From Ambrosia x helenae (Eukaryota > Streptophyta > Magnoliopsida > Asterales > Asteraceae), in contig CM061231.1 in NCBI GenBank assembly GCA_030844895.1, positions 31,195,149 to 31,259,148 of the forward strand: a stretch of 64,000 bases of DNA. The letters run 5' to 3'. The notes below the pieces were generated by a model. That model was given only the letters and a program-made list of their open reading frames with translations. It was not told where the DNA came from and did not search any database. Shown here piece after piece: positions 35,688-46,948 of the stretch. Each line of letters opens with the position of its first letter. The first letter of the stretch is position 1. The position numbers and the translations under genes are program-made.

Positions 35688-36685
35688 CAACTTACCTCCT
35701 CAGCTAGCTTTGTTAAGTTTGTTCCATATTCCTCCAACGTTGGCATCTTGCTTCCAGAGGTACCACCTCCAACGCCTGCACCCACAGCTTCTGCACTCTC
35801 ACCAACCATTCGAATCACCTACTCATAAATTTGAAAAAACAAATGATTAAATTAAAAAAATAATAAAAAAGATTAGAACTTTGAAAAAAGAGAGTAGGCT
35901 TGCCTGAGTGCGAATGTTACTAGGGTCAGCTCCTAAATTCTCAAGAACACGAGCCGCAACACCCTCACCCTCTCGAAGCAAACCAAGTAGCAAATGCTCT
36001 GATCCTATATAGTTGTGACCTAAAAATATTTCCATAACAAAAATTATATAGGTGCCATTGAAGAGAAAAATCCCCCAAATATACAACAACAACAATAACA
36101 ACAATAATAATAATAATAAATACCAAGTTGGCGAGCTTCCTCCAAGGAGAGTTCCAAAACACGTTTAGCTCGAGGAGTAAACGGGATCTCAACAGCAACA
36201 AAACCACTACCCCTACCAATAATTTTCTCAACTTCTACACGGGCATCTTTTAAGCTAATTCCCATAGATTTCAAAACCTTAGCAGCAATTCCAGTTCCCT
36301 CACCAATAAGCCCTAGTAATATTTGCTCCGTGCCAACAAAATTGTGACCTAAACGACGCGCTTCCTCTTGTGCAAGCATAATTACTTTTATAGCCTTTTC
36401 TGTAAACCGCTCAAACATGGCTTTCGGAACAATGCGGGTAGCCCGTTTTGATCGGAAAGATGTTGCCAAGGAAACTTTAGAATGGAAATCTTGGCCCTTC
36501 CTCATAATGTTATCTAATGCATTGGACCCACGCAACCCTGAAAAGGTCCTCATTCTCATGGGAGGCGCATATGAACATGACATCATTTTAACATTTCTTT
36601 TAGCCTTCCCGGTTCCATGTCTGTGAAGCTTTCTTTCATTGTCAACCGAAGGAAAGCAGGCAGCATGAATTAGTGACCCAGCCAT
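32033..36685 (-). CDS. CLPC1: ClpC, chloroplast Hsp100 unfoldase, one-base frame break
   Basis: Stromal AAA+ chaperone of the ClpPR protease, also tied to protein import. Coding exons on the minus strand: 36685-36124, 36019-35904, 35818-35696, 35606-35421, 34953-34739, 34605-34388, 33751-33676, 33468-33379, 33214-32033. The ATG at 36685 opens a transit-peptide-like N-terminus; the mature part starts near KAMFERFTEKA. Seen: two Clp-N repeats, Walker A GEPGVGKTA (about 299-307), a UVR-like stretch across exons 8-9, second Walker A GPTGVGKSE (about 642), Walker B LVLFDEIEKA (about 710), and the ClpP-docking IGF in RRIGFDLDYDE (about 769). Length is about 922 residues, as in Arabidopsis ClpC1. 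Exon 5 lacks one base in the T5 run 34881-34885 (A5 in the message), creating an early stop just after GEFEERL. All other exons are open. Intron 2 starts with GC instead of GT (35903-35902). Choice between ClpC1 and ClpC2 is uncertain. Confidence 0.95.
33847..34258. mobile_element. MULE-type MITE in ClpC intron 6
   Basis: Inverted ends GGTTTAAAAAAGCGCGCC and GGGTTTTAAAAAGCGCGCC, flanked by an exact 11-bp direct repeat CTTGTGATCTT (33836-33846 and 34259-34269), the size expected for Mutator-like elements. GC-rich GAGGCGC motifs fill the ends. The minus-strand frame at 33991-34191 is element sequence. Confidence 0.8.
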
Positions 36686-36687
36686 GG

Positions 36688-38079
36688 CTGCAACCAAAAT
36701 TAATAATTAGTCATACCAGTTTCACAAGGTATATTGCATAATGCATAACACAGTTATGACCACAAACAAGTATGCAAATCGCATATAATTCATATAGAGT
36801 CATGTACATGAAACTGCAAAAGATCCACCTCTATTTCACATATTCAGAAGTATAGTAAGCTTTTACGTATTTAAGTAAAAGAAGAAGACCTTAAGCCAAA
36901 AGAAGAATCAAGAGAAACAACTTCTTTGTTTGTGTTTTTATAACCAGCTAAAATTCTTCATTATATTAGCCATGGAACTTAAATGTTTTTTCTTGAGCCA
37001 GTCAATTCATAACTTGGTCCTATAAAGCGACAAGTGCACCACTTTTCACATGCGAGACGCAAGGTGCTTATCTATATGTCATAGGTTTTTAGCACCTCCT
37101 ACCCATAATTTAGCTACAGATAAGTTTTATATGTGAAACAAAGTTTAAAAAAACGGAGATGAGCCTCGAGGCGTTTTCCCTTCCCCTCATGAGGCGTAAG
37201 TCTCGAGGTGAACCAAGGCGTAAGCCCGAGGCGCAGTAAAAAATAAATATAATAATTATGCATCTTATAAAAAATAAAATAATTGACCTAGAAAAATCTA
37301 AAACACCAAAAAAAACACATAAAAAACAGTCTAAACCACCTGAGCCGCACCTAAGGCGCACATTTTCTTAGCGCCTTAGCGCTTAGAGGCGTATGTACAA
37401 TTTGAACCCCGTGAGGCGCGCCTCAGACTCGTTTCTCTTAGCATTTCGCCTTGAGGCGCGCCTCGAGGCGCACGCCTAAGCTGTTTTTTTCAACCATGAT
37501 GTGAAATATAATATGAATCACCTACTTGTACAACCTAAAAAGCTACATGTAACTGCGCCTCAGGCAGCTTTTCAGCGAAAAGATCGTGCCTCATCCGCAC
37601 CTTATGTGGTAAAAAAACATGGACCCTGGCCTCAAGCTGCGCCTTTTTAAAACCACGATTCAAAACCCTTACCGCACATTTTCTAGTTATACTTTGCAGC
37701 ACTCTGCTTTCTTTCAACAACTCACTTTGTAATGAACAGACAAACAATTAATCAAATTACTTGCACCAAATCATCATACAAACAAACAAACAATTAATCA
37801 AATCACACCCATAAAGAAATGAACAAAAAAGTTACTTTCTTTCCCTACAAGAAAACTAAAAAGGTAACAACTTTATCCACAAACAAACAGAAACTTCACA
37901 CCATAAGTCAAATAACTTGACAATTAAGCCTAAAAGATTCAAAGGGTATACCCTAAATACACAAAAATGAATATGTAAATATATAAAAAAAAAAAAAAAC
38001 AGAATCAAGGCAAACAAGATCAATTAAAATGATTCAAAAGAAGAGAACAGGAAAATAAATCAAGTGGGTAATAATATAC
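36688..38079 (-). other. ClpC 5'-leader intron, about 1.4 kb
   Basis: On the minus strand a 5' untranslated exon ends at 38080 (ATTCTG followed by GTATATTATT). The acceptor GGTTGCAG lies at 36695-36688, two bases before the ATG. The intron contains one or two rearranged copies of the GAGGCGC-rich MULE-type MITE (37000-37670), whose TTTAAAAA and GCGCCT motifs match 33847-34258. Small frames in it (37110-37361, 37535-37747) are not genes. A spliced leader is known in many plant chloroplast-protein genes; here it is inferred from splice signals only. Confidence 0.6.
37130..37670. mobile_element. Rearranged MULE-type MITE copies in ClpC leader intron
   Basis: Several GAGGCGCGCCTC, AAGGCGTAAG and GCGCCTTTTTAAAACC segments in both orientations. 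These are clearly related to the intron 6 element, but the ends and target duplications cannot be resolved; probably two nested copies. Confidence 0.6.
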
Positions 38080-38161
38080 CAGAATATTAGATGTAGATAT
38101 GAAGGAAAGATGGGGTTTTGATGGGGTTTAGTTTAGTTTAGTGAAGGAGATGGATAATATA

Positions 38162-38171
38162 GCTTATATAG
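38162..38171 (-). promoter_or_regulatory. TATA box of ClpC
   Basis: On the minus strand CTATATAAGC lies about 85-90 bp before the leader-exon donor at 38080. Transcription would start near 38140 and give a short first exon. Confidence 0.5.
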
Positions 38172-38778
38172 CCGCCAGTGTATAGGTTGATGATGTGTTG
38201 TGGTGCACCTACTACTTTCGTGTACCCAAAGAAAATTGCACCGGCTGATGATCAGTGTGTTCACTTTTTTATATTTTTTTTATTTGCTAAAACCCTAACT
38301 TTGTAATCTCCACGTTTTTTGTCCCCTAGGTTTATATTTATTTTGACTCGTAATGCGTTGCAGCCGCGTTGAAATTTAAATTAACTCATACTGTTAAATA
38401 TTTGAAGGAACTCGTTTTCAAACAAATTTATGTTGAAACGACGTTGTTTACTTTAAAGAATGGTACCACGCGTTGGGGTGGTGTGGAAACGTATGATATT
38501 TGACCCGACTCATTTTTGAAGAAAATTTATGTCAAAACATAAAGTAACAAAAAAAAAACGTAAAAAAATAAGCACAAAAGCATATTGTATTTGGCTCACG
38601 TACATAAAATAAACACGTAAAACTCGATGAGGTCAAAATAATATTTTGCAAAGTTTTTAGAAAATTGAGAGGGTGTAAAGACCAATGGTAAAAATTGAAG
38701 GGTTAAATACAAAAAAAAAGAGTAAAAACAAAAAAACTATAGATGAAATGATTGGATGACATTGCTGTAAATCTATTA
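38172..38778. other. Upstream flank of ClpC
   Basis: Presumed promoter region of ClpC, AT-rich; no coding or repeat ends identified before the Helitron start at 38779. Confidence 0.4.
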
Positions 38779-39263
38779 TCTATTAATATATATAAAAGAA
38801 AATGGTTTTGCTGATGTGGCGTCCAATGGAGGCTTCAACCTCCACTTTTTTGTGCCAAGTGGCTTAATAATAGATGTTTTTTGAGGTTTTTGGAGTGTTT
38901 CCTTTTTTAACCAAAAAAGAAAAAAAAAACACACGGAAAAACGAAAACCTTCAAACCCTAAAGTTATCTCCGCCTCTTCTCATTATCTCACCATCTTTTT
39001 CTCAGCTCTCAATCATTCATCTCCTTATCCTTTAGTCTCTGCCAATCTCCAGATCTTCAAAGTAAGTTCTCAATCTCATTACTCTCTCAATTTCACAAAA
39101 ACCCTACCAATATCTCCTTCGTTATCATCTAACAAACAGCTTGAATCAATTAGATAAAACCCTAACCCTCTCACCCATTCCCTGTTCTTATTAAACAAAC
39201 ACACTTTAGAGAGAGAGAGAGAGAGAGAGAGCGGCGGAGGAGGATCCCTGGCCACCACCCTCC

Positions 39264-39343
39264 GATTTCCTGACGAACCACCGGTGTGCTACGCATAAAC
39301 ATCGATTTCCTGACGAACCACCGGTGTGCTACGCATAAACATC
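39264..39343. repeat. 40-bp tandem duplication
   Basis: Two identical 40-bp units starting GATTTCCTGACGAACC (39264 and 39304), following a GA microsatellite at about 39208-39232, within a leader-like captured segment of the Helitron. Confidence 0.95.
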
Positions 39344-39849
39344 AGCTTCAGGTATCACGTTCTTATCATCATTATTATTATTATTCTATATTTGCTTTTT
39401 TTTTAAAGATGTTTCTGGTGTATGTGTAAGAGTTTCAGATCTGTTAGAAGGGGAAGATATAGAGAAAGAAACCGGAAGAAAGAGAGAGACAGACGGAGAG
39501 GAGGAAGACGATGACAGTGACGGCGGCGGCTAAGGTCTAGGGTTTCGATGGTGATGGTTGTTCAGTGGTTGGTGGTTGATGGGTACGTCAATAATTCAAT
39601 ATCTGTTGTCTTTTCTTATTTATTTGATTATTATTATAATTTACACATCTAGGATTTGTCAATTTATTAGCCTGATCTGTAGGTTTGTTTTTGTCAATGA
39701 TTGAATGGATAAATTGTATTATAGGGTTTTGTTAGATGTATCTGTTAATGAATCGAGCTTTAGGATTTGAACTTTATGAAATAAATTTGATTTTAATCTT
39801 GCCCCTGAGATTCATTCATTAATAATACCATCTTCTACACCCTGCTTTG

Positions 39850-39974
39850 TTACCATGGGAAGATCGATTGTTCCATAAGAACTGGAAGGTCCATAACGAT
39901 GCCAACATTGACCTTGCTTCCTTCCCTCTGCGACTCCATCACGGATCCTAAAGATCCTCGCATCCGTGAATTAG
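39850..39974 (+). pseudogene. Captured MOR1-like exon, frameshifted
   Basis: Reads LPWEDRLFHKNWKVHNDANI then DLAS, shifts frame, and resumes as CDSITDPKDPRIRELG before a GT donor at 39975. This is the conserved N-terminus (first TOG region) of the plant microtubule-associated protein MOR1/GEM1 (XMAP215 family). Only this exon is present, inside the Helitron, with a frame break in the middle, so it is a captured non-functional fragment. An upstream leader-like GA-rich segment (39200-39560) may have come with it. Confidence 0.8.
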
Positions 39975-40000
39975 GTTTGCTTTACTCTTCTTCTTATTTC

Positions 40001-40007
<7 letters not shown>

Positions 40008-40049
<42 letters not shown>

Positions 40050-40068
40050 GTTATTATTATTATTATTG
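40008..40068. repeat. (ATT)n microsatellite
   Basis: About twenty ATT units directly after the captured MOR1 exon. It produces spurious poly-Asn and poly-Ile frames on the minus strand. Confidence 0.95.
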
Positions 40069-40324
40069 AGTGTTTGTAAGGGAATTGATGAGAAAATTGG
40101 TGAGGAGGTTGTGGAAGGAAGAGATGGAATAAAAGACACAAAGAAATTAAAGAAAATGGGTTTGCTGACGTGGCGTTCAATGGAGGCATCAACCTCCCCT
40201 TGGTTGTGCCAATTGGCTTAATAATAGAGTGTTTTTGAGGTTTTTCTCAATCAAGAAAACTTTACTCTCTCAATCTCAAGCTATCAAGAACTTCGATCCT
40301 CTTCAATACTCTGTAAGTTATAAT

Positions 40325-42739
40325 TGTAACACCCCGATGTGTTACGGGTCTCTTAAACGGGTCGGGTCGGACCCAACCACCCGATTATGGAATAAAATAT
40401 TCCAGTTCGAATCTCGCGGCTAACCGGTTCAACCGAATATAGAAATAATAATTATTGGATTATTATTATCCCGGTTAAACGCTCGTTACCTGCTAATTAG
40501 AACGCCGCCAAACGTTTTTATTTAGCTTTTATATTGTTGCCAAACATCCCGAATTCTAGTTATTATCTCCGTGGCCAAACACCCCTCTATTTTTAATCCC
40601 TATATAAACCACCCCTTCCCTCATTTCTCGTCGCTCTCTCTCTCTCTGTGCACATATACACACACATCAAGACTAAACTCTCTGGCAAGAACCACTACCT
40701 CCGGCCGCCTTAGCCTCTCGCCGGACCACCACCACTCACCGGAGACCATGGCTGGCCACCGCCGCCTCTGTCTCCGGCCAACCTCCGTGCTTCCAGTCAC
40801 CCTGCCGCGTCTGCTTTTCCGGCTACCATCTCCGGCGTTTTCCTTTCTATTATCCGGTAAGAACTTCATCTTCTCAGATCTGTTATTCCTCTGTTCCTGT
40901 TCTGAAACAACCATGGAACCCAACCCGATTAACCTTGTTCTTGATAAATGAAACCAAACAGTCACCAGCCGTGGTAACTGTTACCGAGTCGTAGTATCAC
41001 CGGTTCATCGGGTGAATATTATCAGACCTTTATAACCCAATGTTACCCTTATAATTATCAAATCTCACCCTTTGATGATAAATTCCGATAACCCGGTAGT
41101 TAACCGGTTGAGTATTGTCATCGGGCTTTACCCGTTGCTTTCAAATCTGATATGTATTTGAGGGCTGAATCAACCGGACCATAGCCTTATTATGGTTCCG
41201 GGTAAGAATCGAGCCCGGTTCTCGTTGGTTATAACTAGTCCGGTTATATTCCCATCCATATATAAGTTGTAGATTATTTGGTTAAATGATACAATTATCA
41301 TTGAAGTATTGGGTATAATCTCTTGATTATTAACCTATCTTGGTGATTGTTGTTATAGGTACCAAATATGGAAGACGGGTCCGATACCCGGTTCGATATA
41401 ACTTTCCAGTCAATCTTCGATTATGTCCCGGTAATAACCCGGAGAGTGTCCGGTTATTAATTGGGTAAGAATATCTCCATTTGGTTAATTGGTTAATATG
41501 ATTTGATTAATGATAAGTTATTAATATATAATCATGTTGATTGCGAGGTACCGTTAACCGTATCGAGAAATTAGAGTCGTTACCGAGTCGACTCAGTGGC
41601 TCGGTCAACACCCGGAATAGAACCCGATTCCAAGGACTAGACGAGGATTATTATAATTATAAGAATTATATATATAATACGAATAACGTACGGACTTGAT
41701 AATAATAATAAGAGAATAATAAACATATATAAAATATATATGTTTATATATATACAAGATTCGATATATAAAACGATATACTAGACTCGGGTTTAGAAGT
41801 GTCTAGAGTTATTTAGGTTCGCGTGCCAAGCTGTAATGGCCAGCTTTATTTCTTTTTGCCTAGGAAGACCAAACCCCGAGTTTAGGACTATCTAATATAT
41901 ATCAGATTCTATATATATAAATTGTATATATGATATATATCCTAAGTATTACAATCTAACAAGTCTCACGCGTAAAACGTATCCATATATATAGAACATA
42001 TAATTGTAATAAGAAGATTAGCAGAAGATTATAATGCAAATCGGTGAGTATCGTGAACTCCCCACTTTTACTGTTTTATTAAGTGTTTTTGGGGGAATAC
42101 ATGTCATTTATTAAAACTAGAAATGCTTTACACATAAAACGATTATCAATAGAATTTATAAAGAAATATAATAGAAATGGGGACATAGAAACAACGAGGA
42201 CAGTACTGGACGGTATCCGCCATTTCCTTTCTTGCACCGACTAGAGGGCAAGAACCATTGTCCAAGTAGAGGACCAATCCCGTAACAAGTCCGACTGGAA
42301 GGCGGAAACGGGTATTCATCACAATCAGAGTGGTACCATCGTTAAGGAATGGCACGAACTATAATCGATATAATAGAATTGGGATATAATCGAATGGATG
42401 TATAATAGAGCTGGTTATATAGAAGTATACTCTCCCCTTCAGAATTACAAATGTAAAGCATGTTTATAAAAGAATGTTTATAAAAGAGTTTATAAAAGAA
42501 TGTTTTATATAAAAGAATTATCAATAAACGAACTGGCCATTCACTTTATAAAATACACGACCTCACCAACTTTATGTTGACAGAAACTATTTTTGGCATG
42601 TGTTCAGGTAACCCAACAGACATGATGACGTGGATCTTAAAAAGACTAAAGACTGTTATTATCCGAATTCCGCTGCGTAGCTCCGATCACCCGACCCGAC
42701 GACCCGACGACCCGGCCACGTCAGGCAGGGTCGTTACAG
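40325..42739 (+). repeat. 5' LTR
   Basis: U3 begins at TGTAACACC; a TATA box (TATATAAA) lies at 40601-40608 and is followed by a CT-rich initiator-like tract. The 67-codon frame from the ATG at 40748 is intact in both LTRs, but it lies in recently duplicated LTR sequence and has no known family, so it is not called a gene. Confidence 0.92.
40601..40608 (+). promoter_or_regulatory. LTR promoter TATA box
   Basis: CCCTATATAAACCACC context in the 5' LTR, repeated in the 3' LTR at about 47224. It is the likely Pol II start for the element RNA. Confidence 0.6.
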
Positions 42740-42741
42740 GT

Positions 42742-42758
42742 GGTATCAGAGCCGCGCT
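42742..42758 (+). other. Primer-binding site (initiator Met tRNA)
   Basis: TGGTATCAGAGCCGCGC, two bases after the LTR end, matches the 3' end of plant initiator-methionine tRNA in complement. Confidence 0.9.
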
Positions 42759-45700
42759 AATAACAGTTTTGAAGTCTTTAGTCCGGGATCTACCAGAATA
42801 TTTTTTCTAAAAAGAAATGTTGCTTAGAAAAATAATTAAGATATTAGAAATATTAAGAGAAAATAATAGGCGAGTAAATTTTTGGGTACCTAAATGTCAA
42901 ACCATTATAAAGTTGGTGAGAACCATAACAGTATACTAGAAATCAGAACGAATCCACCAACAGGATATTACTAGAATGATTATGTGGAGTAAATTGACAA
43001 TTCTGTACACAGTTGTGAATTTATATGCACATTAATTTCTGGGAAATCTTACAGGATATTAAGGCTATAAGAAACGAGAATATATACAGAACGGAAACCA
43101 GATATATTAAAAGAAATCAGAAAATAAATTCCGATATAAATAAGAAATGACGAAGTTATAAAAAGTATATATATGTTGATATAGAAAAATATATAGATCA
43201 TAAAACATAAACCATTCATCTTGATTCAAGAAACTTCATATAAGTTTATTGAATTATTCCAATCGCAGTAATTATTCAGATCGTTAACCTCACGGTTATT
43301 CCAATAATTATAAACAGAATACAAATATACGCTTCAACTTGAACATTCCTATGCTCGAGTATCCGGAAATATTATTTTTACCCCGTAATTTCCGAAATTT
43401 TTATAAAATCTAATATATTAGAAACATATAAACATCGTGTTTTTAAAGAATTTTCTCTCGATTATTTAATCAAGGATCAAATATATTCCACGATTATTTA
43501 AAATGTTTTAAATCTTTTCAGTATAACTACGAAGTTTATTGATTTTATTTTTAGTCATTACTATTTTACACTAACCCGGTATTTCAATTGTGAGTAAAAA
43601 ATATATATAAATACCCTCCGTCCAAAATTTTAAATAAACGATTTAGTTAATTTATAAAATTAAGAAAAATCTGTTAATATCATAACTTATTTTTATTTAA
43701 GTATTGATAATTTTTGAAAAACCCCAGAATCTATCTCAGGTTTATCCAAATTTAATAGTTTAACCTTAAAATTTTGACCTCAATATTTTGAGAAATCTAT
43801 TTATTTTATCAATCTAAAATAAGAAATTTGTTTATTCCGACACCATGAAAAATTTCTACCGTGACTTTTTCTAAATAGTTATTATTTTCAAGAAAATAAA
43901 TATCATTACGAAACTCAAACAAGTATTTTTATTTTAAGTCTACCGTAGAAATTTTATCCTATAGAACCACGGTTGTATTATTTTACCGAAACATATTTCA
44001 TATCACATTTAACAGTATTTTCATAAAGATTTCTTAATCAAATTTATATCCGTATATATATAAGTTAAAAGTATTTTCGACACGATTTTGTAATTATATT
44101 TGATTGTATAATTTCTTTGATATTTTATCTCGATATAACAACGATTATTATATATCACGGTAATAATACAAATTTATCCTTGTATATAAATGAAAATTCC
44201 CGATAAGTATTATCATCGATCCTTCCCAAAGTTAAATAATATTTTGAACGGAAATATTATTATCTCGAATTCATGCGACGAAACTAATTGGACTATATCT
44301 AAAGAAATCGAATTCCTATTCGCTCGATTATACAGAAATAAAACAACCGTCTTGATCCTACGACTCGAATAAGTCAAGGATATTAAGCAAGATTGGATTG
44401 TTATATTGAATATCTTATGACACGACCAAGTTCTTGAACGATTGGCGGTCTACTTCGTTAGACTTATATCAATATGTTTCTCTCCAGAATATATAATTTC
44501 GAATCTAAAAGAAAATAAAGAACAGAATAGCAGAATAATATGTGAAGGACACACACCTATTGTGATTAAAATAAACAAATACTGGAATGTTAGGTGAGGT
44601 GGAATAGTAATTATGATCGCGACATAATTATGAACACCACAGGCACAGGAACATTCGAGTAAGAGTTTATCGAGATCACAGTATGTTAAGGTCACGAACA
44701 TATTAAGAGAAATAATAAGAAAATAAATGATAAGTAGAAATATAAATCTGAATTATCAGCATATCGTATGTGGAGAATACGACCACAAAACTGGCAATCT
44801 AGTTGAAATTCCTTCGTGAATACAACTAAGAAAATATTTGCAGAATATATACCATCGATTGGTTAAAATATGCGAATTATAGAAATCAATTTATTGATTT
44901 TTGATTGCCAACCAAAAATAGTGCATATCCCCTGTGCAATTCCCGGGGCAAAGGATATCTGGACCCTTACAGAAGGTATATCCGGACATTTGCCGCCAAG
45001 TCACAGGAATTCTTTGTAAGAATATTTGACACTATGAAAGAATCTTCTCAGTCACTTCTGTATAAAAACTCACGTGAGTTATTGTACAATCAAATTGGTA
45101 AAACGGTTAAGTATTACCAAGTTGAAATTCATAAATAAGAAGTGATGAAAGATTTGTTAAAATCTTTAAAATATAACAAATATGAATTTATATGGATTCA
45201 GAAATCGGAACGGTAGAATCCAGCGAATTATTAAAAAGAAAATAATTGATATCAAATACGTCAAGAAATAATATCAAGCGGAATCGCGTAGAGATTCGCA
45301 AGGTATAATCAAAATGAAAACGAAAAATGAATAGAATTATGCTCATTTTTCCAGTGAAACTCTCCGACCAAGGAATGACGAATTTCCTGTCCTGAATTAA
45401 AGGTCGTGAGAAATAAATTAAGAAATCACTGTTTTGGCAAGAATTATCTATACGAATATCTCGACGAAATAAGCTTTGCTTATAATAAGTTGGATTAAGA
45501 AGATATGATATATTGCCTATATATAAGTCTATCGGAACGTGTTTCCAGACACCAATAATATAGACTTTAATCGAATTTATATATAAGAAATAATTATTCC
45601 AAGCAAATGTATATTATAGAAATGACATATTTATAGTGTCTACTATAAATAATTATCAGTATTCGCTTGGATATAAGAGAATATAAATCGACAATAAAAA

Positions 45701-46930
45701 GAATTATAATTGAAAAGACATCCGATATGTCTAGATAATAATAAATAAGGCATTGAAAATGCCAGATAACACGAGAAGGCAAGCGAAATGCCAAATATTA
45801 TCAGAAGGCATCCGAAATGCCAACAGAAATAAATAAATATATATATAGAAAGAAATTAACAGAAAAGAATATAAGTCGTAAGAAGAACGACTAGAATTTA
45901 TAAAGAATATTTTTATATAAAAAGAAATTATAGAATATTTTTATCGAGAGTGTCAACGAATCCCGAATGATAATCATGTTTTTGAGAAAAAGTAATTGAT
46001 GCATTACCATAAAAATCCTAAATCAAAGAATCGTAACAACGACTGTTACCAGTAGATTCCGAGATTATAAAGATAAAGTTACATATATTGACTGTGGAAT
46101 TGTGAAAGACCTCTTTCACGATAATACAATGAGAAAAGTCAAATAATATGTATTAGATACAATGCAGTCAATCATCAATGAAATAGTCAGTAAGATTATT
46201 ATAGATGATTGAAGAGAAATCCAAATCATCAATGAATTAGTCTTTTCCGGTACCTTTAAAATCCGGATAAGATACGTCTACTAATCTGAGAATCACCAGA
46301 AAATATTCCTACTCTTTAAAAATCGGAATTACAATGATGACAAAATTCTAACGTTCGAATAAGGGAGGTAGTAGCTCGGATCCTATTCAAGTCATTATAA
46401 TGATGGGACTTCCGTATCTATCTCCTGAGAACTAAATAGAATCCATCATTGTAATTGAAACCGAATATTAAACGAGAGGAATATCATAACGATTTGAGAC
46501 TCTAGAAATGTTTACTGAAAGTTTATAAATCTTTCAGAAGAAAAACGATTAGAATCTCGAAATCTTTAAAATAATATTCAGTCTACTTCTTATCCTAATA
46601 AGAAAAAGATAAAAAGAATATTATAGAAAATATCAATCTATACTGAGAACCTTTAATAGTCATACCAGAAAAATTCAGATAATCCATGTATCTGAAGTAA
46701 TATGACTATAGCAAGAAAGGTTAAAACGTAATTAGAAATCTGATCAAGATGTAGTCTTACGGATTGACGTTTCTAATAAGTTGTAGTCTTGGATTGATAT
46801 AAAATCAAGTTAACCACCACCCACGAAAACTGATCATGTCTCGTCAATAAGTGTTCAAGTCTAGATTGTAACATCCTTATAGATGAAGGATGTAAAGAAC
46901 AAGATCACTCAAATTTCGGGGACGAAATTT
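42759..46930 (+). other. Non-coding interior of LTR retrotransposon
   Basis: A/T-rich, without recognisable retroelement domains on either strand. Only short frames occur (for example 44905-45138). It may be decayed polyprotein sequence or a conserved non-coding interior as in LARDs. Confidence 0.6.
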
Positions 46931-46948
46931 CCTAAGGGGGGGAGAATT
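46931..46948 (+). other. Polypurine tract
   Basis: A purine run containing AAGGGGGGGAGAA immediately before the 3' LTR; the plus-strand primer of reverse transcription. Confidence 0.8.

Noticed and set aside
25713..39974. Possible functional cluster of microtubule genes (PHS1 next to a MOR1-like exon)
   Set aside because: The MOR1 piece is a single frameshifted exon carried by a Helitron, so its nearness to PHS1 is chance.
40748..40951. 67-codon frame (MAGHRR...) present in both LTRs of the young retrotransposon
   Set aside because: Identity between the LTRs is due to recent insertion, not selection. The frame lies just after the TATA box in U3/R and resembles no family.
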